Position numbers and translations under genes: made by a program | NCBI RefSeq assembly: GCF_023283825.1 | Contig: NZ_JAKILD010000014.1 | Location: 62,001 to 126,000 of the forward strand | Direction of reading: 5' to 3' | DNA from: Shewanella olleyana | GTDB lineage: Bacteria; Pseudomonadota; Gammaproteobacteria; Enterobacterales; Shewanellaceae | Length of the DNA stretch: 64,000 nucleotides | In this document: piece after piece, positions 10,052 through 19,501 of the stretch | Numbering within the stretch: position 1 is the first letter of the stretch | Layout of the letters: the number at the start of each line of letters is the position of its first letter | The notes under the pieces: generated by a model | What the model was told of the DNA's origin: nothing | What the model saw: the letters and a program-made list of their open reading frames with translations, nothing else | Database searches by the model: none

Positions 10052-10114
10052 TGTATTAACTTGCTTAATACTTGAACTGTAAACAGCCTTACTTATCGAT
10101 TTGGAGATAGTTAA

Positions 10115-12493
10115 ATGATCCGCCATAGCATTGCACTTTCCTTGGTATTAGCGCTAATGCCCGTTATGACTAATGCGGCTACAGCAGCGCAAACAGTGAT
10201 AAAACAAAGTGAGAAAGCCACGGGGTTTATTAATTTTTACTATCAAAACCAATCGGGTGAGCTGTTTTTAGAGGCTAAAAAACTCAATCAACCTTTCTTG
10301 ATGATCACCAGTTTGCCCCATGGTGTGGGCTCCAACGATATTGGACTCGATCGTGGCCAATTAGGTGAAACAAGAATGGTGCAGTTCGAGCGCCAAGGTC
10401 CATTCATTTTATTAAAGCAGTTAAATACTTTTTATCGCGCAAGTAGCGACAACCCTGCCGAACAGTTAGCGGTTAAAGAAGCATTTGCTGAATCCGTATT
10501 GTGGCGCGGAAAAGTCTTAGACGGCAAAACACCTTTGGTCTCAATAAACAATCTAGTGCTAAATGATCTTCATGGAGTAGCTCAGCGTTTTGCTGACACC
10601 AAGCAAGGCAATTACAGCTTAGATACTTCACGTTCCGTCATTTTAGAAGAAGGGATCAAGTCCTTCGAGAAAAATGCTGATGTGGATGTTCTGCTCACTT
10701 TTACCAGCAGCAAAGAGGGTGAACAAGTTAGCCAAGTGACACCGGATGGAAAGTTCGTCTCCGTTAGAATGCGTTACTCATTTGTTGATCTGCCTGAAGA
10801 AGGTTACCAGCCACGCGAATACCAACCAATGAGTGGCTACTTGTCTGGTGAGTATTTCGATTATTCAGCGCCTATTGATTCTCCAGTGAGTAAACGTTAC
10901 TTGCTGAGACACCGTTTAGAAAAAGTCACCCCAGGTATTGAGCCAAGTGAAGTAATTAAGCCTATTACTTATTATCTCGACCCTGGTGTACCTGAGCCTA
11001 TACGCAGCGCGCTATTAGATGGTGCTCGCTGGTGGGAAGAAGCCTTTACGGAAGCGGGCTTTATTGATGGCTTTAAAGTTGAAATGCTACCTGAAGATGC
11101 TGATCCGCAGGATATTCGTTATAACATGATCCAATGGGTGCATAGAGCGACCCGTGGTTGGTCATATGGGTCATCAATTAAAGATCCTCGTACAGGTGAA
11201 ATCATTAAAGGTCATGTCACCTTAGGCAGTTTACGGGTTAAGCAAGATCATTTGATTGCCCGCGGCTTAACAGCTGGCTGGGAAGATAGAGAAGCCGCCA
11301 GCGATGCATCAATGGCATTAGCACTAGCCCGTATTCGGCAGTTATCTGCCCATGAAATTGGTCATACGATCGGACTCGATCATAATTTCGCTGCATCAAC
11401 CAATGACAATTCATCTGTGATGGATTATCCACATCCCAATGCCACATTAAATGGCGACAAGATTGATATTTCAGCGCCATATTCTGAAGGGATTGGTGAG
11501 TGGGATAAATTTACCATCGCTTATGGTTACGGTAATGAAGCCAATCTGGAGGACCTAGTTCGTCAAGCCAGAACTCAAGGTCTACGCTACATCGGAGAGG
11601 CGGATTCTCGCTCAGCATCATCGAGTCATGCCTATGCGAGCTTATGGGATAACGACGCTTCAGCGGCAGAGGAGTTAACTCGTTTAGAGCAAGTACGACG
11701 TACTGCAATAGAACAGTTTAACGCTCAGGCACTGCTACAAGAGCAACCTCTAGGTGAGCTAAGTGATGCATTTGTGCCTATATATCTGCTAACACGCTAC
11801 CAAATTGATGCTGCCGCAAAATGGATTGGAGGTAGTGATTATAGCTATCAGCAACAAGGTTCAGCTGAGCGCTGGCATTACCTTTCGCCAAAGTTGCAAC
11901 ATCAGGCGCTATCCTCGCTGTTAGACGTTATTTCAGTGCAAAGCTTATCAATACCTGCTGAAGTAACAGAAATGCTAGTGCCTAAAGCGGGTAATTATCG
12001 AAAAACCCGTGAGAGTTTTGATTCTGGTATTGGGGTGTTAACCGATCCTATTGGCATGGCAGAAGTACTTAGCCGCCAAATCGCCAATAGACTGTTAGCA
12101 CCTGAGCGTTTAAATAGAGTTAATCAGGGCTTTATGGATGATTCAGAGCAATTATCTGTGGTGAGTCTAGTCGATAAATTACTCGCTAAAACCCTATACC
12201 AAGATTTACAGCGCGGACAATTACTATCAGTTCAAATGCGAGTAAATGCAGTGGTTCTGGATGAAGTACTGGCCAGTTATCATCATGAGAAAACGGCGCC
12301 AGAAGTCAAAGCACAGTTATTGGCAAGACTGCATTATGCCGAGAAGCAACTAAAACGTCGCAGCAATCGAGCCAGTAATTATCAGGCGGCGCATTTTGAT
12401 TGGTTACTACAAGGTTTAGCGAAAGGGCTCGAATCTAAAGAATACCGCTTTATTGATAAGCCGCTAAAAATGCCTCCAGGCTCGCCAATTTAA
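10115..12493 (+). CDS. Secreted zinc-dependent metalloprotease of the DUF5117/DUF5118 type
   Basis: The 792-residue product has a Sec signal (M-I-R-H-S-I-A-L-S then a hydrophobic core, cleavage after T-N-A). The zinc site is H413-E-I-G-H417-T-I-G-L-D-H423, the extended HExxHxxGxxH metzincin-like motif with Glu414 as general base. The layout, a long beta-rich N-terminal region before the zinc site and a helical C-terminal tail, and the length near 800 residues fit the family annotated as zinc-dependent metalloprotease with DUF5117, which I recall from many marine proteobacteria. The product is likely periplasmic or exported. GGAG precedes the ATG. It stands alone between hairpins. The substrate is unknown. 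Confidence 0.85.
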   Translation: MIRHSIALSLVLALMPVMTNAATAAQTVIKQSEKATGFINFYYQNQSGELFLEAKKLNQPFLMITSLPHGVGSNDIGLDRGQLGETRMVQFERQGPFILLKQLNTFYRASSDNPAEQLAVKEAFAESVLWRGKVLDGKTPLVSINNLVLNDLHGVAQRFADTKQGNYSLDTSRSVILEEGIKSFEKNADVDVLLTFTSSKEGEQVSQVTPDGKFVSVRMRYSFVDLPEEGYQPREYQPMSGYLSGEYFDYSAPIDSPVSKRYLLRHRLEKVTPGIEPSEVIKPITYYLDPGVPEPIRSALLDGARWWEEAFTEAGFIDGFKVEMLPEDADPQDIRYNMIQWVHRATRGWSYGSSIKDPRTGEIIKGHVTLGSLRVKQDHLIARGLTAGWEDREAASDASMALALARIRQLSAHEIGHTIGLDHNFAASTNDNSSVMDYPHPNATLNGDKIDISAPYSEGIGEWDKFTIAYGYGNEANLEDLVRQARTQGLRYIGEADSRSASSSHAYASLWDNDASAAEELTRLEQVRRTAIEQFNAQALLQEQPLGELSDAFVPIYLLTRYQIDAAAKWIGGSDYSYQQQGSAERWHYLSPKLQHQALSSLLDVISVQSLSIPAEVTEMLVPKAGNYRKTRESFDSGIGVLTDPIGMAEVLSRQIANRLLAPERLNRVNQGFMDDSEQLSVVSLVDKLLAKTLYQDLQRGQLLSVQMRVNAVVLDEVLASYHHEKTAPEVKAQLLARLHYAEKQLKRRSNRASNYQAAHFDWLLQGLAKGLESKEYRFIDKPLKMPPGSPI

Positions 12494-12531
12494 ACTTTAA
12501 TTAGGCCTATAAGTTAGAGTATTTATCCGAC

Positions 12532-12561
12532 AAAAGCCTCATCTGCTGATGAGGCTTTTTT
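12532..12561 (+). terminator. Rho-independent terminator after the metalloprotease gene
   Basis: AAAGCCTCATC and GATGAGGCTTT form an 11-bp stem around TGCT, followed by T residues. The flanking A run lets it serve the minus-strand kinase-like gene weakly as well. Confidence 0.88.
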
Positions 12562-12621
12562 ATGATTTAGTTTTAGCGGGGCCTATATTCCCAACTAACT
12601 TAGAGCGGACTTAGAGCTGTT

Positions 12622-14430
12622 CTAGGGTTGAGCTTGCTTAGGATTTTTAGGGTAAAAATGATCGGCTTTATGATCGATGTGTGAAAATTGCCGTGTATTT
12701 TTATACGGCAGCTTCATAAAACCTGATACCCCATGCCCTTGAATTTTAGCCGCATGATGTAAAATCCTGTCTAACGATGCCCGAAATGCTGCTTGCTTTC
12801 GTGGGTTTAATAAACGTAAATAACTGTGTACTTTCAGGTGGTTGGGTAGCGCTTCGAAAATAATACAACCGGTGTGATGAATTTGGTTAATCCAACCAAG
12901 TTCAGTCATGATCTCTGTTGGTAATTCGAGGTTTTCTTCCGGATCTTTACCATCTTCAAAGTAGGAATGTAATCGCGAACGTCCTTCTGATGCGGGGACG
13001 TCACCGACCTCAAAGCTTAATTGTGCGTCACTAACCATTTTATAAGGCTGAGACGGGCTTTCACGTTCTAAATGTAAGGTATCTTTAGCGTTAAAGAAGC
13101 AGGCCTTAAACACCCCGATACGTTTGATCCCTCTAGCAAGGCTGACCATATTATTGACCGCTTTAATCAATACATCTTTGGTCTCGGGATCATAAATTGC
13201 CAAGTTTGAATCTATGTAGACACCACTTTTACGCCAGTGAATAGCAAGGCCGCCAACAATAGGGTATTGAGCGAGTTTACCCACTGCTGCCACAAAGCCT
13301 TTTTCGGTATCACCCATTCCGGCTAAAAAATTACGGTAGTACTTTTCTAATTGGACATCATCCATTTTGGCGATGGGATCTTGGGTATTATGTTCTTTTA
13401 AGAAGGACTTTCGTGAACTATAGCTTACGGTTTCAACCTGCTTTTGTTTAGGTAACACCCATAAAGGGATATCTTCATATAATGGCTGGGTTTGCAGGTC
13501 TGGCAGGTGCATACGGTGGTTATGACGCATACTCTTGAGGAAGTAATCTCCTGCAAGGTTTTGCCTTTCAACATCATCACTGAGCATGCCATCTAAGGTT
13601 CGGGCAAGTTCAATGGGTAAGCCTAAACTGCTGGCTGGAATCACCTTACTGCCAAAGCGACTAATTTGTCCCGAAGCTAATGCGTATAAGGTGGCTGCCA
13701 CGCCTTGTTCATCAAAGCGAGGGCTTGAGAGTGCGCCATTGAGTTGCTCCGAGCCAATAAAGTAAACATCCCCCATACGAGCATTGGTATGGTGTTGATC
13801 GCTGGACATTAAAGACATCACGTTATCTTCAACGGCTTTATTGTGCTCATCACGCTGGGCGAATACCGCAGAGCCCCAATCGATTAAAGATAAGTGATCG
13901 TTTTCGATATCATAGACTAAGTTTGAAGGTTTAATATCTCCGTGAACCAAGCATTTCCCGGTGCGAAGATAATAAAGTAAGTTAGCTAACTGCCGGGCGA
14001 TACTGACAATCATAGCGACAGGCAGCACACCTAATCGATGACTAATTTTATCTAAGTCTTCACCCTTTGCACGCTCCATTACCATAATGCCTTGTTTACC
14101 TACACGCTCAAATTTAATGCCACTAGGGACATTAGGGTGCACTAATTGGCTGAGCATAAAGGCTTCTTCTTCAAGCCTATCTTGAACACTGCGAGGAAGG
14201 GTTATGCGTGAAAACTTAAACACATGTGACTCACCAATATCATTCACGCCAGCAAACACAAAACCATAAGCGCCTTTACCAATGAACTCGATATCGGCAT
14301 AACCTAGTTTACTGAGTTGCTGCTTACATAATCTGATCCAAGCGCGATGTTTGCGTGCATCTTCGGCTTTTAATAAATAAACAGATTGTTCTTCATTGAT
14401 ATAAAAGTGTTGTAGCTGAGGTGTTGGCAC
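12622..14430 (-). CDS. Serine/threonine protein kinase-like protein
   Basis: The 602-residue product starts at GTG 14430 with AGGAG seven bases upstream. Residues about 45-300 carry a Hanks-type kinase: Gly loop G51-K-G-A-Y-G56, Lys72 in V-F-K-F-S, a Glu-rich helix at 87-89, catalytic loop H163-G-D165-I-K167-P-S-N170, and D184-W-G in place of D-F-G. The residues needed for catalysis are all present, so it may be active. The 300-residue C-terminal part, with no membrane helix, is not a domain I recognise; it contains stretches such as G-G-L-A-I-H-W-R-K-S-G-V-Y-I-D-S. The product is soluble and cytoplasmic by appearance. It is a single-gene unit, convergent with the metalloprotease gene. Its targets are unknown. 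Confidence 0.82.
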   Translation of the reverse strand: MPTPQLQHFYINEEQSVYLLKAEDARKHRAWIRLCKQQLSKLGYADIEFIGKGAYGFVFAGVNDIGESHVFKFSRITLPRSVQDRLEEEAFMLSQLVHPNVPSGIKFERVGKQGIMVMERAKGEDLDKISHRLGVLPVAMIVSIARQLANLLYYLRTGKCLVHGDIKPSNLVYDIENDHLSLIDWGSAVFAQRDEHNKAVEDNVMSLMSSDQHHTNARMGDVYFIGSEQLNGALSSPRFDEQGVAATLYALASGQISRFGSKVIPASSLGLPIELARTLDGMLSDDVERQNLAGDYFLKSMRHNHRMHLPDLQTQPLYEDIPLWVLPKQKQVETVSYSSRKSFLKEHNTQDPIAKMDDVQLEKYYRNFLAGMGDTEKGFVAAVGKLAQYPIVGGLAIHWRKSGVYIDSNLAIYDPETKDVLIKAVNNMVSLARGIKRIGVFKACFFNAKDTLHLERESPSQPYKMVSDAQLSFEVGDVPASEGRSRLHSYFEDGKDPEENLELPTEIMTELGWINQIHHTGCIIFEALPNHLKVHSYLRLLNPRKQAAFRASLDRILHHAAKIQGHGVSGFMKLPYKNTRQFSHIDHKADHFYPKNPKQAQP

Positions 14431-14569
14431 TGGTTACTCCTATTAACTAACTCATCGGCGTAATGAATTAGTAATACCATAAACTCATATTTCGATTTAT
14501 CAGGCAAGTGATTCGATGATTTTTAGTCATTTCAACATGTAAAAGTTTTTTACGTGGGCGAATTGTTTA

Positions 14570-14845
14570 GGACCTGTTGTTCTTTCAAGGTTGTTTTTGC
14601 AGCGAATTGTTGGCCATTTATACAAGGCAGAGACTTGGAGGTGTAGTTATTCTACATAAAAAGTCGATAACGCAGTAAAAATGGACAACAAACGCTGCCC
14701 AAAGGGTTCGACTAAAAGCGTTTTACTCTTTGTTGGATGCATCTTTTTAAAAAGAAGTGCTTAGACGACTTGGCATCAATCCATCCGCCTCAATTAAAAC
14801 GCTTTTATTTCGAACAAAACTTAACCAGCAAAGATCAACAGGCCC
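14570..14845. repeat. MITE-like repeat A, copy 1
   Basis: About 276 bases bounded by imperfect inverted ends: GGACCTGTTGTTCTTT on the left and AAAGATCAACAGGCCC on the right. Nearly the same sequence occurs in the opposite orientation at 49962-50224. It carries no complete gene, so a non-autonomous transposable element is the best reading. It lies upstream of the small Cys-rich gene. Just beyond it, at 14887-14916, AAAGCTACCTATCTC is present twice in tandem. Confidence 0.8.
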
Positions 14846-15019
14846 AATCACTGACTTAAATTGGTTTTATATTAGCAATGCGTCGTAAAGCTACCTATCT
14901 CAAAGCTACCTATCTCAAAAAATCGGTGTTGTAAACTTTGACGTGAATCAAATTGTTTTACGCTATAGAAAGGTACTATTTAAGTGAATCAACGGATTCG
15001 GTTCTTTCAAGGAGCGTTT

Positions 15020-15373
15020 ATGCCAAACATTAATAAAGCTGACTTAATTCAACTCTTTTCATTTCCTCGTCAGCGAATTTTACAGTCAATGGAAGTAACG
15101 CATTGTCCGCATGCTGTGTTCTATAATGCCAGTGATGAGCAATGTACTACTTGCCATCAAGGGGAAGAGTGCATCTGGATGAACCATAATGATGAACTTG
15201 TGGCTATTGAGAAAAAGTCCGTTGAGGAACTAAAGCAGCAACTTCTTATTGCGGTTGATTTCATTGATTCAAATTTAAGCCCACATCATTTATCTCGTCG
15301 TAATTGTCAATGTGATAACTGTAAATGGCTCAGAAAAGTGCAGCAAGTACTGGAAGGTGAAGAAAGCCTTTAG
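15020..15373 (+). CDS. Small Cys/His-rich protein, probably metal-binding
   Basis: The 117-residue product starts at ATG 15020, chosen because AAGGAGCG lies seven bases upstream; an in-frame GTG at 14984 lacks a site. I do not recognise the family. Visible features are a first cluster, T-H-C-P-H...Q-C-T-T-C-H...E-E-C-I-W, and a second cluster near the C-terminus, N-C-Q-C-D-N-C-K-W. Seven or more cysteines with spaced histidines suggest bound zinc or an iron-sulfur centre. No signal peptide or membrane helix is seen, so it is cytoplasmic. It stands alone, between MITE A and tpm. The function is unknown. Confidence 0.7.
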   Translation: MPNINKADLIQLFSFPRQRILQSMEVTHCPHAVFYNASDEQCTTCHQGEECIWMNHNDELVAIEKKSVEELKQQLLIAVDFIDSNLSPHHLSRRNCQCDNCKWLRKVQQVLEGEESL

Positions 15374-15705
15374 TCTTCTTGTTTGATGCTCAAAAGCCGT
15401 TGTTAGCAAGGTTTAATGAGATAACCCGCTAACATTTGTTAATGGCACTATTACGCCAAGATGAGCTTGAATACTTTATAGCCATAGGGTTTATATTGGC
15501 GCTTAAGCGCAACTCTGTGGCTGAGTACTAGGTTCGCTATAGTTACTCCTCATTCTCTATTTTTTATCCTTTCATTTTTCATGTCTTCATTAGCATTGCA
15601 GGCCTACTCAGTTAATTGCTGAGCATGTAAACAATCACTCATTGTTTGCATCTGCAGTCCATTATATTTAGAGTAAAGCCCACTAAAATGACATGGACCT
15701 TTGAT
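15374..15705. other. Intergenic region before tpm
   Basis: About 330 bases with no gene. The region must hold the tpm promoter, but I cannot place it. No strong terminator for the preceding small gene is visible. Confidence 0.45.
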
Positions 15706-16365
15706 ATGGAAGCGAGCTTTTGGCACAGCAAGTGGCAACAACAGCAAATTGGATTTCACCAACCACAGGTTAATGAGTTCTTAGTTAAATACTGGCCTCA
15801 GTTAGCTGTAGATTCAGCTGTAGAAGTTTTTGTGCCGTTATGCGGTAAATCGCTAGATATGTGTTATCTGGCAGAACAAGGTCATAATGTTGTTGGTTGT
15901 GAACTCAACCAAATTGCTGTGGAAGACTTTTTTAAAGAGAACAATTTACCTGTTACTCAGCAAGCTGATGGCGAGCATCAGATTTATACCACTGAACAAA
16001 TCTCACTTATACAAGGTGATATTTTTACGGTATCAGAATCTGCAACGCAAAATGTGGGTGCTTTTTATGATCGCGCCGCATTAATTGCCTGGCCAGATGA
16101 TATGCGTCAGCGATATGCTAAAAAGCTAGCAGCACTTATTCCCGCTGGCGTTAGAGGTTTACTTGTGACTTTAGATTATGCTCAGGAAATGTTAAATGGG
16201 CCGCCATTTGCAGTCAGTCCAGAATGGATAACTGAGCATTTAGCACCGTATTTCGAGGTTGAATTATTGGAATGCGCTGATGTACTTGCCGAGAATCAGC
16301 GATTTGTGAAAAAGAATGTCCCTTGGCTAAACGAAGCGGCTTATCGACTCACTCGTAAAGCTTAA
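15706..16365 (+). CDS. tpm: Thiopurine S-methyltransferase
   Basis: The 219-residue product begins M-E-A-S-F-W-H-S-K-W, the usual opening of bacterial Tpm (about 218 residues). Upstream in-frame ATGs (15646, 15688) would add residues absent from the family, although no start here has a strong ribosome site. It contains the SAM-binding V-F-V-P-L-C-G-K-S-L-D-M block and Y-D-R-A-A-L-I-A-W-P, both Tpm signatures. The enzyme moves a methyl group from S-adenosylmethionine to thiopurines and, in Pseudomonas and Shewanella relatives, to selenium and tellurium oxyanions. It is cytoplasmic, monocistronic, and followed by a shared terminator. Confidence 0.9.
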   Translation: MEASFWHSKWQQQQIGFHQPQVNEFLVKYWPQLAVDSAVEVFVPLCGKSLDMCYLAEQGHNVVGCELNQIAVEDFFKENNLPVTQQADGEHQIYTTEQISLIQGDIFTVSESATQNVGAFYDRAALIAWPDDMRQRYAKKLAALIPAGVRGLLVTLDYAQEMLNGPPFAVSPEWITEHLAPYFEVELLECADVLAENQRFVKKNVPWLNEAAYRLTRKA

Positions 16366-16418
16366 TGCAGCTATCTATTGTCAGATATAAAGTCTCAGAG
16401 AAACATAAAACAGCCAAT

Positions 16419-16447
16419 AAAAAAGCGACCATCAGGTCGCTTTTTTA
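16419..16447. terminator. Bidirectional terminator between tpm and a porin gene
   Basis: AAAAAGCGACC pairs with GGTCGCTTTTT around ATCA. T runs on both strands let it end both the plus-strand tpm transcript and the minus-strand porin transcript. Confidence 0.9.
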
Positions 16448-16480
16448 GTATGAATAACCTAATTAAACGTTATTTCTTAT

Positions 16481-17512
16481 TTAGAAGTCGTAACGCATAC
16501 CGACAGTAAATACGTTGTCATCTTCTAGATCGATGGTTGGACCACCGTCAAGTTGGTAATCACCTTCGTACATAGCGTAGTGGCCATATGCTAGAGTTGA
16601 TTTAGATATGCGGTAATCAGCACCCACAGTGATTTGACTAATACTAGCATCGGTCACGACACCGCCTGCTGCTTTTTGCTTAGTTAGGTAACGACCGAAT
16701 CCACCTTCATCAACACCGTATTCAGCTTTTAAGTTAACACCGTTAAGGTTGTAAACTAGATTTAAGAAGTACGAATCACCTTCTTGTTCAGTTGTTTGGC
16801 TTTCAGTGTTTTGGTATAAACCGCCTACTTTGAAACCGCCAACTTTAAATTGAGCGACACCACGGTAAGCATCAACGCCACCGATTGTGTTGTAAGCTGC
16901 TGCTACATAGTAGTTTTGTGCTTTAAGTTTTTTATCACCAATTGTTGCGCTTAATGCGTACTGATCTTCATACGATTCGTTGTCATCAGCATCAGTGTAG
17001 TTATCTTCCATTAAATAAGTCGCGTTTAAGGTCAGTAAATCAGCGATTTTTGGAGAGTAGTACCAGATACCATCAGCAGAACGAGTTTGACCTGCAACTA
17101 AACGATCGATATCAGCGTTAGTGTTACCGAACACGTCAACACCACCTTCAGACTGTTTGAATACGGTGTCATTACGCCCAACTAATACAGTACCGAAGTT
17201 TGTTTTTATACCTAGGTAAGTATTACGTGCTTTGAAAACGTCTGAACTTGAAGAGGTATTTTCAACTTGGAATTCCATTTGGTAAAGCACTTCAACAGCA
17301 TCAGTAATCTTTTCACTGCCTTTAACACCTAAGTGAGAGAAGTTATTTTCGAATACAGTGCCTTCTTTACCTTCTTGAGTCGTCACACCTAAGTCTGAGT
17401 TAGTTACTGCTAGGTCTAAGCGACCATAGAAGTTAGGGCCATCGGCTAGCGCACCGAATGAAGTTAAAGCAATAACTGAGGCTACAGATGCTGAAATTAG
17501 CGTCTTTTTCAT
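16481..17512 (-). CDS. General outer-membrane porin (OmpC/OmpU-like), copy 1
   Basis: The 343-residue product has a Sec signal (M-K-K-T-L-I-S-A-S-V, cleavage after G-A-L-A before D-G-P-N-F-Y-G-R-L-D-L-A). It shows the strand-turn pattern of 16-stranded Gram-negative trimeric porins, including G-V-K-G-S-E-K-I and V-L-V-G-R-N-D-T-V-F, the latter leading into the constriction loop. It ends in G-M-R-Y-D-F with terminal Phe. Porins let small hydrophilic solutes cross the outer membrane. A related porin gene lies just upstream on the same strand, separated by a terminator, so each has its own promoter. This copy is clearly a paralogue: the N-termini of the mature proteins match closely. Confidence 0.9.
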   Translation of the reverse strand: MKKTLISASVASVIALTSFGALADGPNFYGRLDLAVTNSDLGVTTQEGKEGTVFENNFSHLGVKGSEKITDAVEVLYQMEFQVENTSSSSDVFKARNTYLGIKTNFGTVLVGRNDTVFKQSEGGVDVFGNTNADIDRLVAGQTRSADGIWYYSPKIADLLTLNATYLMEDNYTDADDNESYEDQYALSATIGDKKLKAQNYYVAAAYNTIGGVDAYRGVAQFKVGGFKVGGLYQNTESQTTEQEGDSYFLNLVYNLNGVNLKAEYGVDEGGFGRYLTKQKAAGGVVTDASISQITVGADYRISKSTLAYGHYAMYEGDYQLDGGPTIDLEDDNVFTVGMRYDF

Positions 17513-17913
17513 CTTTTCATACTCCCTTATAGAACCTAGGTTCTATTCCCATAATGGGTGTTATAGTGAATTTCAGTTGCAAAAAGCGCTAACAAAAGGC
17601 TTTTGCATAACGAACTAATTGGAATTTTTACAGGTTTATAAGAGTTAAGTTGTGGAGTAGGTCAAACTTTTTTGCTTTAGTGTAATGAGTTTGGGTGGAA
17701 ATGTGACAAATTCGATACTTTTGAGTGTTAATTAACGGTTTGTTAGCAAATTACCCATTTGTGGAGGTTCACAAGATGTACTTAATCATGTAGAGCACGT
17801 GGTTACTGACTGTATGAATAGTTAAGGTGTTGCTAAATTGTTAGTTGTAAAGCGGTGAATTAAGCTTGATTATGAGTTTTTGCATAATAAAATGAACCGA
17901 TGGAATAAAAGTT
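17513..17913. other. Upstream region of porin copy 1
   Basis: About 400 AT-rich bases without a gene. It contains TGTGACAAATTCGATA, which half resembles a CRP/FNR-type site, but symmetry is poor and I do not call it. Confidence 0.4.
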
Positions 17914-17945
17914 AAAAAAAAGCGACCCTTTGAGGTCGCTTTAGC
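17914..17945 (-). terminator. Terminator of porin copy 2
   Basis: Read on the minus strand, AGCGACC and GGTCGCT pair around a five-base loop and run into a long T stretch. It follows the stop of the porin at 17995. Confidence 0.88.
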
Positions 17946-17994
17946 ATTTGATTAACATTCAGTCGTTGTTTATTTCAACGCTAGTTGGATGGGT

Positions 17995-19065
17995 TTAGAA
18001 GTCTAAACGAACACCAACAGTAAAGATGTCATCACTTAAATCTTCAACTGCACCATTAAGTTTCATGTCGCCATTATATCGAGTGTATTGGCCATAAACT
18101 AAAGTGTTAGTACTCATGCGGTAGTCTGCACCAACACTAAATTGTTGAATATCAACATCAGTAACGTCTTTACGAGCATCCATAGCACTGACGCTATCTG
18201 TATCGTCTTGAGACATAACCTGTCCAGTACGAGTGTTAACTATTTTACCTAAACCTGAGTCATCATGGCCATAAGTGGCTTTCAATTTAACATCGCCCAT
18301 GACGTAAGCTAGGTTCACGTAGTAAGTGTCACCCTTAAGGTGAGCTAACTCTTCTTTTAAGCTTTCACTGTTTTGGTATAAACCGCCCACGATAAAGTTA
18401 CCAAATTTAGCTTGGATTACACCACGATATGCTTCAACGTCGTTAATACCATCTTGGTAAGCAGCTGCAGCATAAAAGTTATGAGATTTTAATGCTTTGT
18501 CACCCATTGTAGCGCTTACTGCGTACATTGAGTCACTTACCGTATCGTAATTATCATCAACTAAGTATGTTGCGTTAACAGCTAACATATTAGCCATTAC
18601 AGGTGAGTAATAGCTAACGCCATCACCACGACGCTCTTGGCCTGCTGTAAGCAAATCGATATCTGCGTTCGTGTTACCAAATAAGTCGAAGCCGCCTTCA
18701 GCAGATTTAAATACGGTATCATTACGACCAACTAATACGGTACCGCCATTAGTTTGCAGGCCCACGAATGAGTTACGCGCTGCGAATGTATTATCAGAGT
18801 TATCGAAGTTGCTTACACCGAATTCCATTTGATAGATGATGGCAAAATTGTCATTGATTTTTTCAGTGCCTTTCACACCTAACCAAGAAAAATTATTTTC
18901 AAGAACAAGACCATCTTTCTTGTTTTGAGTTGCGGCACCCATATCTGAGTTGGTTAATGCAAGATCTGCACGCCCGTAGAAATTTGGGCCATCAGCTAAC
19001 GCAGTAAAAGAGGTCATTGCAGTGCAAGATAAAATTGCTGCAGTGATCAGGTTTTTTTTCATCAT
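17995..19065 (-). CDS. General outer-membrane porin (OmpC/OmpU-like), copy 2
   Basis: The start at ATG 19065 (followed by a second ATG) is set by AAGGAAG six bases upstream, giving 356 residues; a start further up at 19110 lacks a site. Signal peptide M-M-K-K-N-L-I-T-A-A ends at T-A-L-A, and the mature N-terminus D-G-P-N-F-Y-G-R-A-D-L-A nearly equals that of copy 1. It shares G-T-V-L-V-G-R-N-D-T-V-F-K and ends V-G-V-R-L-D-F. The two are tandem duplicates that have diverged mainly in loops; this one has a longer loop rich in Asp/Lys before the last strands. Function is general diffusion across the outer membrane. Differential regulation of the pair is likely but not visible. Confidence 0.9.
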   Translation of the reverse strand: MMKKNLITAAILSCTAMTSFTALADGPNFYGRADLALTNSDMGAATQNKKDGLVLENNFSWLGVKGTEKINDNFAIIYQMEFGVSNFDNSDNTFAARNSFVGLQTNGGTVLVGRNDTVFKSAEGGFDLFGNTNADIDLLTAGQERRGDGVSYYSPVMANMLAVNATYLVDDNYDTVSDSMYAVSATMGDKALKSHNFYAAAAYQDGINDVEAYRGVIQAKFGNFIVGGLYQNSESLKEELAHLKGDTYYVNLAYVMGDVKLKATYGHDDSGLGKIVNTRTGQVMSQDDTDSVSAMDARKDVTDVDIQQFSVGADYRMSTNTLVYGQYTRYNGDMKLNGAVEDLSDDIFTVGVRLDF

Positions 19066-19501
19066 CTTAATCTTCCTTTGGTAAGGGCTTGATTTTTGTC
19101 GAGCACTCATCAGTTATGCCCAACATTGATAGAAATAGCGATGACGCAACGGATACGTGCGCCTGCCATTTATGGAATCCTGTATCTGCGCTTGATATTG
19201 CCATAAAAGCGTAATAAAAAAGTGTGATATTTATCACTTAAGGTTGGATTTATTTGATATGCATCATGCTGATTTACAAGGGTTATAATTGCAGATAACA
19301 ATGCTACCAATCTGATTAACATAATATCTTGAAGTTTACTTGGTTTGTTGTGGGCGCGTAACAAGTGTGTCAATTTGTGGGGGCTGTTAGATTAAATTAC
19401 AGATTAAACCAACATTAATATTTAATGACTCAGATATTTCGATTTGGCTGAGTTTCGTATAAAATATCGCCCCCATATTAATGAGTACTCAAGAGCATTA
19501 C
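19066..19501. other. Divergent region between porin copy 2 and tcdA
   Basis: About 430 bases with promoters for both genes. A TATAAAAT box sits near 19458, some 40 bases before the tcdA start, but a matching -35 is unclear. No gene is visible. Confidence 0.45.
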
